A stretch of DNA of 64,000 bases from Caulobacter segnis (GCF_023935105.1 NZ_CP096040.1:310001-374000), one strand, 5' to 3'. Counted from the first letter of the stretch, positions 1 through 10,233 are shown. The notes: generated by a model from the letters alone, not told the origin. Made by a program: numbers and translations.

Positions 1-85
1 AGCCGTCGGGCAGGGCGTCGAAGGCCTGCTTGGCCAGGACGGCGAAGTCGTCGAGCGAGGGGGCTAGGCGGGCGGACCAGGTCAT
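1..85 (-). CDS. Zincin-like metallopeptidase family protein (N-terminus only)
   Basis: Only the first 28 codons are inside the window; the gene runs off the left edge. The ATG at 85 has a good GGGAGG ribosome-binding site immediately upstream on the minus strand. The visible N-terminus (MTWSARLAPSLDDFAVLAKQ) resembles the start of alphaproteobacterial PF06262-type possible zinc metallopeptidases. The catalytic HExxH region would lie outside the window, so the family call rests on N-terminal resemblance only. It is divergent from divL. Confidence 0.45.
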   Translation of the reverse strand, partial: MTWSARLAPSLDDFAVLAKQAFDALPDG

Positions 86-198
86 GACCTCCCAAATAGA
101 GCGATTGGGGCGGGACGCCACCCAGGCCGGGAAGGAAATCGCGACGGACCGTCACACCCGCCCTTGATCGCGCTCTGGTCATGGCCCGACTAATCTGG

Positions 199-209
199 GA
201 TTCTGATTC
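199..209. promoter_or_regulatory. Two closely spaced GATTC (CcrM) methylation sites upstream of divL
   Basis: GATTC occurs at 199-203 and again at 205-209, about 42 bases upstream of the divL start. GANTC is the target of the cell-cycle DNA methyltransferase CcrM in Caulobacter. In that genus such sites in promoters can tie transcription to replication fork passage. The sites are seen directly; their regulatory role here is inferred. Confidence 0.5.
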
Positions 210-250
210 GACGATCCGCTGGGGACCCGCCAGGGTAAGCGACGCGCCTG

Positions 251-2566
251 ATGACTTCGTACGACCTGATCCTCGCGGCGGCGGCCGGCGCGGTTTGCTT
301 GGCCCTTTGCGTGACCCTGTGGTCGCTGGGCCAGCGCCGGCGCTTCGAGGCGCGCATCGCGGCGCTGAAGGCGCGGCTCGTCCTGCAAGGCGGCGGCGAG
401 GATGACGCGCCGGCCTGGGTCGAGGCGTTCGACGCCGCCGTGCTGGCTGTCGAGGACGGCCAGGCTCGCCTGGCCGCCGGCGCCGAGGGGCTTTCGGCCT
501 GCGCCCAGGTGCTGGGTGTGGCCGCCGAGCCCCAGGCGGTGGTCGCCGCCCTGGCCGCGACCGATCCCGAGAACGCCCACAAGCTGACCGCCCTGTTCGA
601 GCGCGGCGAGGCCTGCGTCTTCGAGGCGCGGGGGAACGGCGGCTGGATCTCGATCGAGGGCCGTTCGGCCGGCGCCCTGGCCTGGCTGCGCCTGGCGCCC
701 GCCAGCGGCGGCGAGGCCGGCCTGCCGTCCGCGCCGCGCTTCGCCGCCTTTGTCGACAGCGTCGCCGAGCCCGCCTGGATCGCCGCCGCCGCCGACGGCC
801 AGCCGACCTGGGCCAACGACGCGTTCGTCCGCGCGGTCGGGGCGACGTCCGCCTCGGCCCAGGCCCTGGCCGGCAAGAGCTTCGATCGCGCCGCCGACGC
901 CCTGGCCATCGAGGCCGCCGAAACGGGCGAGCGCCGGGAGACCCTGCGCTGGATCAACCTGGAGGGCCGCCGTCGGGCGTTCCGCGTCTCGGCCCAGCCG
1001 CTGGAAGGCGGTGGGGTGGGGGTGTTCTGTGTCGACGTCACCGAGATCGAGGACGTCCGCGACGCCTTCAAGAAGCATGTCGAGGCCCACGACGAGACCC
1101 TGAACCACATCGCCGAGGCGGTGGCGATCTTCAGCCAGACGCGGCGTCTGTCCTACCACAACACCGCCTTCGCCGAGCTGTGGGGCCTGGAGCCGGCCTG
1201 GCTGGCCGAGCGGCCGACCCACGGCGAGGTGCTGGACCGTCTGCGCCAGCGTCGCCGCCTGCCTGAGACGATCGACTACGCCGGTTGGAAAGCCGCCGAG
1301 CTGACCCGCTACGAGGACCTGGGGCCGCAGGCCGACGACTTGTGGCACCTGCCCGACGGCCGCACGCTGAAGGTCGTGCGCCAGCCCCACCCGCTGGGCG
1401 GCATGCTGCTGATCTATTCCGACATCACCGGCGAGCTGCGCCTGAAGGCCCAGTACAACGCCCTGATCCAGGTGCAGCAGGCCACGCTGGATAAGCTGAA
1501 CGACGCCGTCGCCGTGTTCGGCTCCGACGGCCGCCTGCGGCTGCATAACGAGGCCTTCGAGACCTTCTGGAACGTCAGCGCCTTCGCCCTGGAGGCGGCC
1601 GGCGACTTCGAGGGCGTGGTCGAGCTGTGCGTGCCGCGCCTGCATGACCTGGCCTTCTGGCGCGAGCTGAAGGGGCGGGTGGCCGATCCCGATCCGCAGA
1701 TGCGCGCCCCGACCTCGGGCGAGGTGCGCACCTCGGACGACCGCATCGTCGTCTATCAGAGCCGGCCGCTGCCGGACGGCGCGACCCTGATCGCCTTCGC
1801 CGACGTCACCGACACCCGCGACCTGCAAAGCGCCCTGGCCGACCGTTCCGCCGCCCTGGCCGAGGCCGAACGGCTGAAGCGCGACTTCGTCGGCAACGTC
1901 TCGTACGAACTGCGCACGCCGCTGACGACGATCATCGGCTATTCCGAGCTGCTGGAGCGCGCCGACGGCATCTCGGAACGTGGCCGCAACCACGTGGCCG
2001 CCGTCCGCGCCGCCGCCACCCAGCTGGCCCGCTCGATCGACGACGTGCTGGACATGGCCCAGATCGACGCCGGCGAGATGGCGCTGGAGATCGAGGACAT
2101 CCGCGTCGCCGACCTGCTGCTGAACGCCCAGGAGCGCGCCTTGAAGGACGCCCAGCTGGGCGCGGTGACGCTTGCCGTCGAGTGCGAGGAAGACGTCGGC
2201 CTGATCCGGGGCGACGCCAAGCGCCTGGCCCAGACCCTGGCCCACCTGGTCGACAACGCTCTGCGCCAGACACCGCCCGGCGGCCGCGTGACCCTGCAGG
2301 CGCGTCGCGCCCTGGGCGAGGTGCGGCTGGACGTCTCCGACACGGGCCGGGGCGTGCCGTTCCATGTCCAGGCCCACATCTTCGACCGCTTCGTCGGCCG
2401 GGATCGTGGCGGTCCGGGCCTGGGCCTGGCCCTGGTCAAGGCTTTGGTCGAGCTACACGGCGGCTGGGTGGCCCTGGAAAGCGAGCCGGGCGCCGGCTCG
2501 ACTTTCACCTGCCACCTGCCCGAGACCCAGCAGCCGGGCGCCATGCAGCCGGAGCTGGGCTTCTAG
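251..2566 (+). CDS. divL: DivL-type cell-cycle sensor kinase with Tyr in place of the phospho-acceptor His
   Basis: The 771-residue protein has one N-terminal membrane segment (about residues 6-25), PAS-like regions (about 150-270, 280-395 and 405-530), then a histidine-kinase core. The H-box reads VSYELRTPL, so Tyr552 replaces the usual His. That substitution and the length match Caulobacter crescentus DivL (769 residues, Tyr550). The N-box (LVDNAL), G1 (DTGRGVP) and G2 (GPGLGLALV) motifs are present. In C. crescentus, DivL binds phosphorylated or unphosphorylated DivK and controls CckA and thereby CtrA at the cell pole. The gene has its own upstream region with two GATTC sites and converges on the next gene, overlapping stop codons. 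Confidence 0.93.
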   Translation: MTSYDLILAAAAGAVCLALCVTLWSLGQRRRFEARIAALKARLVLQGGGEDDAPAWVEAFDAAVLAVEDGQARLAAGAEGLSACAQVLGVAAEPQAVVAALAATDPENAHKLTALFERGEACVFEARGNGGWISIEGRSAGALAWLRLAPASGGEAGLPSAPRFAAFVDSVAEPAWIAAAADGQPTWANDAFVRAVGATSASAQALAGKSFDRAADALAIEAAETGERRETLRWINLEGRRRAFRVSAQPLEGGGVGVFCVDVTEIEDVRDAFKKHVEAHDETLNHIAEAVAIFSQTRRLSYHNTAFAELWGLEPAWLAERPTHGEVLDRLRQRRRLPETIDYAGWKAAELTRYEDLGPQADDLWHLPDGRTLKVVRQPHPLGGMLLIYSDITGELRLKAQYNALIQVQQATLDKLNDAVAVFGSDGRLRLHNEAFETFWNVSAFALEAAGDFEGVVELCVPRLHDLAFWRELKGRVADPDPQMRAPTSGEVRTSDDRIVVYQSRPLPDGATLIAFADVTDTRDLQSALADRSAALAEAERLKRDFVGNVSYELRTPLTTIIGYSELLERADGISERGRNHVAAVRAAATQLARSIDDVLDMAQIDAGEMALEIEDIRVADLLLNAQERALKDAQLGAVTLAVECEEDVGLIRGDAKRLAQTLAHLVDNALRQTPPGGRVTLQARRALGEVRLDVSDTGRGVPFHVQAHIFDRFVGRDRGGPGLGLALVKALVELHGGWVALESEPGAGSTFTCHLPETQQPGAMQPELGF

Positions 2567-3399
2567 TCGGCCGCCTTGGCCGCCTTCGGCCAGGCGCTGA
2601 CCACGGTTTCGCCGCGCATGACCTGCACCCGGTCGATCCGCGCCGTGACGAAGCACTGCTGGTCCTTGATCCAATTCGGCGTGTAGCCGGTGATCTCCTT
2701 GAAGGTCAGCGCGCCGCGATAGCCGCCGCAAAACACCTGCGGCTTCTGGCCCAGATCGGTGATTTCGCCCTCGACCACCAGCGTCAGGTCGCGGGCGAAA
2801 CGCTCGGCGTGGTCGCGGCGCCCGCGCGCCTGACTGACCTCCAGTGGGGCCATGCCCGCCGGCAGCGCCGAGGGGCCGTTCTCTTCATAGGGAATGGCGA
2901 GGCCAAAGCTGATGGCCTTGGTCGAGTCCGCCAGCTGGTAGCTGATGCTGGGCGGCGGCGCGCGGCCAGGCGTCATGCCGATGGCTGCGGACGGCGCCAT
3001 CAGTCCGATGGGCCGGCCTTCGGCGTCCAACGGTTGTCCTCTGTGGGTTTCGACGTCGAAGAAGAACGACTGCAGCGGCGGCAGGACCTGTAGGCCGCTG
3101 TTCTTGAAGCTTCCGAAGTTGCGTTCGGTGATCTCGCCGAACCCGATCGAGGTGACCAAGCTTCCGGTGCGCTTGTCGTATAGCCACCGGCCCGATTGCT
3201 TGAAGATCCCGTACTTGCGCGGCTTCTCCTCGACGAAGCGGGTCGTCAGCCGAAAGCGACGGCCGGTCAGGGATGGCGCGGCGGCGCTGGCGGCGGCCTC
3301 GACCATGGCTTGGCGCAGGCTCTGCTGGTCCAGAACCGGCCCTTCGTCCATGGAGGTCCCAGCCATGAACAAGGCTGCGGCGAGAAGATATCCTGACAT
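2563..3399 (-). CDS. Hypothetical secreted protein
   Basis: This 278-residue protein has a hydrophobic N-terminus (MSGYLLAAALFMAGTS) that looks like a signal peptide. I do not recognise a family. The body has no obvious catalytic motif; two Cys (in CGGY and DQQCF contexts) sit near the C-terminus. I chose the ATG at 3399 because AAGGGG lies about 6 bases upstream; a TTG at 3420 is possible but poorly supported. The stop codon overlaps that of divL by convergence. The gene is divergent from ahcY, so the operator at 3463-3480 could also influence it. Confidence 0.7.
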   Translation of the reverse strand: MSGYLLAAALFMAGTSMDEGPVLDQQSLRQAMVEAAASAAAPSLTGRRFRLTTRFVEEKPRKYGIFKQSGRWLYDKRTGSLVTSIGFGEITERNFGSFKNSGLQVLPPLQSFFFDVETHRGQPLDAEGRPIGLMAPSAAIGMTPGRAPPPSISYQLADSTKAISFGLAIPYEENGPSALPAGMAPLEVSQARGRRDHAERFARDLTLVVEGEITDLGQKPQVFCGGYRGALTFKEITGYTPNWIKDQQCFVTARIDRVQVMRGETVVSAWPKAAKAAD

Positions 3400-3462
3400 T
3401 GAGCGCCCCTTCGCACTCAATCATTGCGCGCGCCAGAGCACGATCTGTCAATCTCCATCGGA

Positions 3463-3480
3463 CATAAAGATATCTTTATG
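3463..3480. promoter_or_regulatory. Perfect 18-bp palindrome, probable SahR operator of ahcY
   Basis: CATAAAGATATCTTTATG is a perfect 18-bp palindrome 81 bases upstream of the ahcY GTG start and in the divergent promoter region. SahR, an ArsR-family repressor that responds to S-adenosylhomocysteine, controls ahcY and other SAM-cycle genes in many Proteobacteria and binds AT-rich palindromes with a GATATC core, as I recall the published motif. No sahR gene is visible in this window, so the assignment is by motif and context. Confidence 0.65.
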
Positions 3481-3560
3481 CGTTAATTGCTCGGAAGGGC
3501 TCGGGGTTGTATAAGCTCGCCCAGAACTCCCCTACGACTTCAACGACGCAGGAGCCGCAC

Positions 3561-4952
<1,392 letters not shown>

Positions 4953-4978
4953 GGCGCGCGCTCGCGCCAGCGTTCGGA

Positions 4979-5012
4979 GGGCCCGTCGCGCATGCGGCGG
5001 GCCCTTCTGCGT
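4979..5012 (+). terminator. Terminator after ahcY
   Basis: GGGCCCGTCGC (4979-4989) pairs with GCGGCGGGCCC (4994-5004), leaving one mismatch and a four-base CATG loop, followed by a short T-rich run. It lies 26 bases after the ahcY stop and separates it from pdxY. Confidence 0.75.
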
Positions 5013-5065
5013 TTCAGGGGTCTGGCGCCCTGTTCAAGTCCGCCTCGCTCGGCTAATCGCTTGGC

Positions 5066-5914
5066 ATGCCGCTAGCCCTGATCCTCTCCAGCCATGTCGC
5101 CGGCAGTCAGGTCGGCGCGACCGCTCAGGCCGCCGCCTTGGCCCCGTTCGGGATCGACGCGATGGTCGTGCCCACGGTGCTGTTCGGCCGCCATCCCGGC
5201 TGGGGCGCGCCCGGCGGCGCGGCGACGCCGATCGAGACCTTCGAGGGCATGCTGGACGGGATCCAGGCCAACGGCCTACTTGGCCTGGTCGACGTGCTGA
5301 TCACCGGCTACTTCGCCACCGCCGCCCAGGTCCATGGCGCTGCCCGAGCGATCGACGCCGTCCGCGCCGCGCCGCGCGGCAAGGCTTTCACCTCCGCGCC
5401 GACCGTCGTCGTCGATCCCACCATGGGCGACGAGGGCAAGGGGCTGTACGTGCCCGCCGAGACCGCCGAAGCGATCGTCGCCGAGCTGGCGCCGCGCGCC
5501 GACGTCATCGCCTGCAATGCCTGGGAGCTCGAGCGGCTGACCGGCGCCGACGCCCACGAGCCCATGGCGGCCGCGACCGCCGCGCGGGCGCTGGGCAAGA
5601 CCACCCTGGTCTCGTCCGTCCGACGCGGCGACGAGATCGGCGCGGTGCTGACCGACGCCGACGAGGCCTGGCTGGCCCTGCACGCCGAGGCCGACCGCGC
5701 GCCCAACGGGACGGGCGACCTCCTGACCGCCCTCTACGCCGCCGCCCTGATCGAGGGGCAGACGGCCTCGCACGCCCTGGCGCGGGCCGTCGGCGGCGTG
5801 GCCGAGACCGTCGCCGCCGCCAAGCTGTGGAGCGCGCCCGAGCTGCCGATCGTGGCCATGGGCGCGCGGATCAAGCAGACCTCTCCCACCGTCCGCATCG
5901 AGCGCTTGGCTTAA
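5066..5914 (+). CDS. pdxY: Pyridoxal kinase PdxY
   Basis: This kinase phosphorylates pyridoxal (salvage of vitamin B6) with ATP in the cytoplasm. The 282-residue protein has the PfkB/ribokinase-like fold of the PdxK/PdxY group: SSHVAGSQVGATAQ at the substrate-binding N-terminus, VVDPTMGDEGKGLYV in the middle, NAWELERLTG and the anion-hole/catalytic segment PNGTGDLLTA near residues 212-221 with the catalytic Asp. The ribosome-binding site is weak. A serine-hydrolase gene begins three bases after the stop, so the two are probably cotranscribed. Confidence 0.9.
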   Translation: MPLALILSSHVAGSQVGATAQAAALAPFGIDAMVVPTVLFGRHPGWGAPGGAATPIETFEGMLDGIQANGLLGLVDVLITGYFATAAQVHGAARAIDAVRAAPRGKAFTSAPTVVVDPTMGDEGKGLYVPAETAEAIVAELAPRADVIACNAWELERLTGADAHEPMAAATAARALGKTTLVSSVRRGDEIGAVLTDADEAWLALHAEADRAPNGTGDLLTALYAAALIEGQTASHALARAVGGVAETVAAAKLWSAPELPIVAMGARIKQTSPTVRIERLA

Positions 5915-5917
5915 GAC

Positions 5918-7045
5918 ATGACCGTCGACATCACCGGGCTGTGCCCCGACCGCTTCGCCCGCGTCCGCGACGCCTTCGCGGCCAATTTCGAGAATAACGG
6001 CGAACTGGGCGCGCGCTTTTCCTTCGCCCTCGACGGCGAGATCGTCGTCGACCTGATGGGCGGCTTCGCCGATCGCAAGCGCGAGGTCGCGTTCGGTCCC
6101 GACACCCTGACGGCCCTGTTCTCGACCACCAAGGCGGTGGCGGCCTTGCTGGTCGCGCGCCTGGTCGACGAGGGGCGCCTGGCCTACGACCAGCCCGTCG
6201 CCGACGTCTGGCCCGAGTTCGCCCAGAACGGCAAGGGTGAGGTGACCGTCGAGCAGGCCATGTCGCACCAGGCCGGCCTGTCGGGCTTTCCCGACGAGAC
6301 CGACCCGGCGATCTGGTTCGACTGGGACGCCACCTGCGCCAAGCTGGCGGCCATGGCCCCGCTGTTTCCGATCGGCTCGGCCAGCGGCTACCACCCGGTG
6401 ACCTTTGGCTACATCGCCGGCGAGATCTTCCGTCGCGTCGACGGCCGGACCATGGGGACGGCCCTGCGCGAGGACATCGCCGGGCCGCTGGGCCTGGACC
6501 TGTGGATCGGCCTGCCCGACAGCGAGCACGGCCGGGTGGCCGAGCTGATGCGCCCGACGGCCCTGCCGCAGTTCGGCGAGATCAACGCCGCCGTCACCGC
6601 CGCCTTCCTCAAGCCCTGGTCCTCACCGGGCGGCAAGGGGGCGGCCGAGTGGCGTCGGGTCGAGATCCCCTCGGCCAACGGCCACGCCACCGCGCCCGCC
6701 CTGGCCCGCCTGATGGGCGCCCTGGCCAGCGGCGGAAGCCTGGAGGGCCGCTCGATCCTGAACCCGGCCGGAATCAAGGCCGCCAGCGCCGAGCGGATCC
6801 GTGGCCGGGACCTCGTCCTGCCCTATGAGATCAGCTGGGGCGCGGGCTTCATGCGCAACGAGCCGAACCTGTTTTACGGCCCGACGGCCGAGGCGTTCGG
6901 CCATTCGGGCTGGGGTGGGTCGTGCGCCTTCGCCGACCCGACGCGCGGGGTGTCCGGAGCCTATGTGATGAACAAGCAGGGCGTCGCCCTGATCGGCGAC
7001 CCGCGCGCTGTGCGCCTGATCGAGGCGGCGTACGCGTCGCTCTAG
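5918..7045 (+). CDS. Beta-lactamase-fold serine hydrolase (class C / esterase EstB type)
   Basis: The 375-residue protein has the penicillin-binding SxxK motif as STTK (Ser69-Lys72), a Tyr motif in GYHPVTFGYIAGE (about residue 152), and a C-terminal HSGWGGS in the place of the KTG box. This pattern is typical of EstB-like esterases of the beta-lactamase superfamily, which often hydrolyse small esters and not antibiotics. No signal peptide is visible, so it is probably cytoplasmic. It follows pdxY by three bases and is likely in the same transcript. The substrate cannot be read from the sequence. Confidence 0.88.
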   Translation: MTVDITGLCPDRFARVRDAFAANFENNGELGARFSFALDGEIVVDLMGGFADRKREVAFGPDTLTALFSTTKAVAALLVARLVDEGRLAYDQPVADVWPEFAQNGKGEVTVEQAMSHQAGLSGFPDETDPAIWFDWDATCAKLAAMAPLFPIGSASGYHPVTFGYIAGEIFRRVDGRTMGTALREDIAGPLGLDLWIGLPDSEHGRVAELMRPTALPQFGEINAAVTAAFLKPWSSPGGKGAAEWRRVEIPSANGHATAPALARLMGALASGGSLEGRSILNPAGIKAASAERIRGRDLVLPYEISWGAGFMRNEPNLFYGPTAEAFGHSGWGGSCAFADPTRGVSGAYVMNKQGVALIGDPRAVRLIEAAYASL

Positions 7046-7109
7046 AGGTCTCGCTTCAGGGATCGTTGAGGCCTAGGCTCTAGCGTCGCCCGGAAAAGGG
7101 GAGAGACGC

Positions 7110-7910
7110 ATGGCTTCGATCCGTATCGCCGCGCTGGCGCTGACCGTGTTGACCCTGGCGGGCGCCGCCCGCGCCGAGGAGCGCGATTTCTGTCCCGATC
7201 GACCCGGCAAGGGCTCGCCGCCGTGCGTGATGGACAAAGGCCGTTTCCAGGTCGAGGTCAGCGGCGTCGACGCGACGCTCGACAAGAGCGACGGCGTCTC
7301 GACCCGTGACATCGCCTATGGCGGGCTGGAGCTACGGTTGGGTCTGACCTCGATGGTCGAGGGGCAGATGTCCTGGACACCCTACGAGCGCGTGCGGACC
7401 AAGGACCATGGCGTCGTCTCGACGGTGTCGGGCGCGGGCGACCTTGGCCTGGCCCTGCGGTGGTCGTTGAAGAACCCGGCCGGCGATGGCCTGTCGATCG
7501 CCGTCCAGCCATTCGTGACCGCGCCGACCGGGGCGGACGGGATCGGCGGCGGCGAATGGCCGGGCGGGGTGATCGTCCCGGTCTCGATCCCGCTAAACGG
7601 CGACTGGTCGCTGAGCCTGTCGCCCGAACTCGACGCCCGGCCCGACGCCGATGGCGCGGGGCGTCACGCCGGATACGCCTTTGCGGGCGGTGTTGGTCGC
7701 GCGGTCGGCGCGGTGAGCCTGGGCGCGGAGCTTTGGGTCGATGTCGACGACGACCCCGCCGACCGCGTCACCCAGACCAGTTTCGACCTGACCGCCGCCT
7801 GGACGCCCGAGGCCTTGAAGGACGTCCAGTTCGACGCCTCGGCCTATGTCGGCCTCAACCGGCGGACCCCGGACCTGGAGCTGGTGTTCGGCGTGGCGCA
7901 CCGGTTCTAG
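7110..7910 (+). CDS. Outer-membrane beta-barrel protein of the phenol-MetA type
   Basis: The 266-residue protein starts with a signal peptide (cleavage near ARA|EERDF), then alternating amphipathic strands and a terminal Phe (AHRF), the usual outer-membrane insertion signal. The segments RFQVEVSGVDATLD, LELRLGLTSMVEGQM and LGLALRWSLKNP resemble the PF13557 (putative MetA pathway of phenol degradation) transporter-like family. Two Cys near the mature N-terminus may form a disulfide. GGGGAGAG precedes the ATG. Its last 56 bases overlap the end of the convergent MFS gene. Confidence 0.75.
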   Translation: MASIRIAALALTVLTLAGAARAEERDFCPDRPGKGSPPCVMDKGRFQVEVSGVDATLDKSDGVSTRDIAYGGLELRLGLTSMVEGQMSWTPYERVRTKDHGVVSTVSGAGDLGLALRWSLKNPAGDGLSIAVQPFVTAPTGADGIGGGEWPGGVIVPVSIPLNGDWSLSLSPELDARPDADGAGRHAGYAFAGGVGRAVGAVSLGAELWVDVDDDPADRVTQTSFDLTAAWTPEALKDVQFDASAYVGLNRRTPDLELVFGVAHRF

Positions 7911-9300
7911 GGTTTGGGGTTCTGATGGTGACCAGGCCCACGAGGCCCGCCGCGATCGCCGCCGCGGCGCTGATCCCCATCACCCACGGATAGCCGCCGC
8001 CTCCCGGCGCGAAATAGACAAGGCCCAGCACCGCCACGGCCAGCAGCCCCGCGATCCGGGCCACGGCGTTGTTGATGCCGGAGGCGACGCCGGCATGGCT
8101 GGAGGGGACCGCCGCCATTACCGTGCTGGTCAGGGGCGCGACGCTGATCGTCATCCCTATGGCCAGCACCAGCAGGCCGGGCAGCACGCCGATCCAGAAG
8201 CCGCTGGCGATCCAGGGGCCGCCCAGCATCGCGAAGCCGATCCCGGCGGTGATCGGCCCGACCGTCAGCATGGCCTGCGCGCCGACCTTATTGGCGAGCC
8301 GGCCGGCGACGCCCGACAGCGTCCCCATCACCACCGACAGCGGCAACAGGGTCGCGCCGGCCTCGGCGGCCTTGTAGCCGTGCCGGGCGATCAGCTCGTA
8401 GGGCAGGAAGAACAGGGCTCCGGTCAGGCCGAAATAGAGGGCCAGGGTCAGGAGGTTGGCGCCGCTGAAGGTCGGCGAGCGATAGAGCGACAGCGGCATC
8501 ATCGGATGCGTCTCGCGGGCTTGCAGCGCGATGAAGCCGGCCAGGATCGCGACGCCGGCGACAAGGGCGCTCCAGACGGCGGGGCTGGCCCAGCCGCGCT
8601 CGCCCGCCGCCGTCAGGCCCCAGGTCAGGGCGCCCAGGCCGGCGGCCGCCAGGATCGCGCCGCGCCAGTCCAGGTGGTCGACGTCGGGATCGCGGCTCTC
8701 GGGCACCGCCTTCAGTGTCAGCCAGACGGTGGCGGCGGCGATCGGCAGGTTGATCAGGAAGATGGCGCGCCACGACACCGCGTCGACCAGCCAGCCGCCC
8801 AGCACCGGTCCGATGGCGGCGGTCACGGCGGCGAAGCCGGCCCAGGCGCCGATCATCGGGCCTCGCGCCGTCTCGTCGAACGACGCGCCCAGGATGGCCA
8901 GGCTGGCCGGCACGACGAAGGCCGCCGCCAGGCCCTGGACGGCGCGGGCGGCGATCAGCAGCTGGACGTTCGGGGCCAGGGCGCAGGCCAGGGAGGCCAG
9001 GGCGAACAGGATGACGCCGGCCACGAACATCCGCCGCCGGCCCCAGCGGTCGCCGGCCGAACCGCCGATCAGCACCAGCGCGCCCAGCAGCAGCAGATAG
9101 GCGTTGACGATCCACTGGATCTGACCCGGATCGGCCTTCAGCGCCTGGCGGATGGCGGGCAGGGCGACATTGACCACCGAGCCGTCGATGAAGGCCAGGC
9201 TGGAGCCCAGCACCGTGGCGGCCAGGATCAGGCGGCCGCGCGCCGGCGAGATCGTCCCGTCGTCCGGAGAAGGTTCAGCGCCGGCCATGGCCACGACCAT
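7855..9300 (-). CDS. MFS drug-type exporter, DHA2 (EmrB/QacA) family
   Basis: The 481-residue protein has about 14 hydrophobic segments. It carries family motifs GSSLAFIDGSVVNVALPAI in the first helix, the loop GSAGDRWGRRRMFVAG between helices 2 and 3, and motif C-like GPVLGGWLVD in helix 5. DHA2 proteins export drugs or metabolites by proton antiport; the substrate is not predictable here. There is no EmrA-like adaptor beside it. The start could be ATG 9300 or ATG 9288. Its 3' end overlaps the convergent outer-membrane protein gene by 56 bases. Confidence 0.88.
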   Translation of the reverse strand: MVVAMAGAEPSPDDGTISPARGRLILAATVLGSSLAFIDGSVVNVALPAIRQALKADPGQIQWIVNAYLLLLGALVLIGGSAGDRWGRRRMFVAGVILFALASLACALAPNVQLLIAARAVQGLAAAFVVPASLAILGASFDETARGPMIGAWAGFAAVTAAIGPVLGGWLVDAVSWRAIFLINLPIAAATVWLTLKAVPESRDPDVDHLDWRGAILAAAGLGALTWGLTAAGERGWASPAVWSALVAGVAILAGFIALQARETHPMMPLSLYRSPTFSGANLLTLALYFGLTGALFFLPYELIARHGYKAAEAGATLLPLSVVMGTLSGVAGRLANKVGAQAMLTVGPITAGIGFAMLGGPWIASGFWIGVLPGLLVLAIGMTISVAPLTSTVMAAVPSSHAGVASGINNAVARIAGLLAVAVLGLVYFAPGGGGYPWVMGISAAAAIAAGLVGLVTIRTPNPRTGAPRRTPAPGPGSAG

Positions 9301-9321
9301 GGCCCGGCGCAGGGACGTTGG

Positions 9322-10233
9322 CTAGGCCGGCGACAGCTGACGGGTTTTCTTCCAGGCTCCGTAGGCGAAGGTCGCCACGCCCAGCCAGATGAACACGAAC
9401 GACAGCGCCCGTAGCGGGGTGAAGGGCTCGCCCAAGGCCACGCCGACCGCGAACTGCAGGGTCGGGGCGATGAACTGCAGGAAGCCCATGGCGCTGAGCG
9501 GCATGCGGCGCGCCGACCAGGCGAACAGGGCCAGCGGCACGACGGTCGCGGGACCCGCCAGCAGCAGCAGGGCGGTGACCCCCGGGCTCGCGCCCAGGTG
9601 GCCCGCGCCGGTCGCTTGCAGGTGCAGGACATACAGCAGGCCCGGAACCGCCAGATAGGCGCACTCGATGAACAGGCCCGTCTGGGCGTCGGCCTTCACC
9701 TGCTTTCGCAGGATGGCGTAGAGGCAGAAGCTGAGCGCCACGCCCAGCGAGATCACCGGCAGGTGGCCCAGGGCGGCGGTCTGGATGGCCACGCCGACCG
9801 CGGCCAGGCCGATAGCGATCGCGCCCTCGCGGCTGATCCGCTCGCGAAACAGCAGCGCCCCGGCCGCCACGTTCATCAGCGGGTTGATGTAGTAGCCCAG
9901 GCTGGTCTCGATCACGTGGCCGGCGTTGACCGCGAAGACGTAGATCGACCAGTTGACGAAGATCGCCAGGGTCGACAGGGCCAGGACGAACAACGTCTTG
10001 GGCTGGCGCAGCACGGCCGCGACCTGGCCGCCCTGACGGGCCAGCAGCACGATCAGCAGCGCCCATGGCGCGGCCCACAGGGTGCGGTGGGCGATCATCT
10101 CCCACGAGCCCACGCCCAGGGTCGACAGCAGATGGAAATAGAGCGGCAGGAAGCCCCACAGCGTGTAGCAGCCGACGCCCGCGATCAGGGCCGCGCGTCC
10201 TTCGTCTCGGGTCTGGTTCACGTCCGCCGCCAT
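9322..10233 (-). CDS. rarD: EamA-family transporter RarD
   Basis: The 303-residue integral membrane protein has ten predicted helices arranged as two EamA halves. Segments CYTLWGFLPLYFHLL, NWSIYVFAVNAGHVIETSLGYYINPL and FLQFIAPTLQFAVGV are characteristic of RarD. RarD is named for a chloramphenicol-sensitivity phenotype in other bacteria, and its substrate is not settled. AAGGACG lies upstream of the ATG. It lies 21 bases upstream of the MFS gene on the same strand, so the two are probably cotranscribed. Confidence 0.88.
   Translation of the reverse strand: MAADVNQTRDEGRAALIAGVGCYTLWGFLPLYFHLLSTLGVGSWEMIAHRTLWAAPWALLIVLLARQGGQVAAVLRQPKTLFVLALSTLAIFVNWSIYVFAVNAGHVIETSLGYYINPLMNVAAGALLFRERISREGAIAIGLAAVGVAIQTAALGHLPVISLGVALSFCLYAILRKQVKADAQTGLFIECAYLAVPGLLYVLHLQATGAGHLGASPGVTALLLLAGPATVVPLALFAWSARRMPLSAMGFLQFIAPTLQFAVGVALGEPFTPLRALSFVFIWLGVATFAYGAWKKTRQLSPA

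Noticed and set aside
179..2377. A 732-codon open frame antisense to divL
   Set aside because: Same effect: it is the antisense shadow of a recognised kinase gene, without family similarity.
3400..3420. TTG start for the secreted protein convergent with divL
   Set aside because: The ATG at 3399 has a better ribosome-binding site and begins the signal peptide.
3481..3560. Possible SAH riboswitch before ahcY
   Set aside because: The leader has no pseudoknot-like stems; the palindrome upstream is DNA-operator-like and AT-rich.
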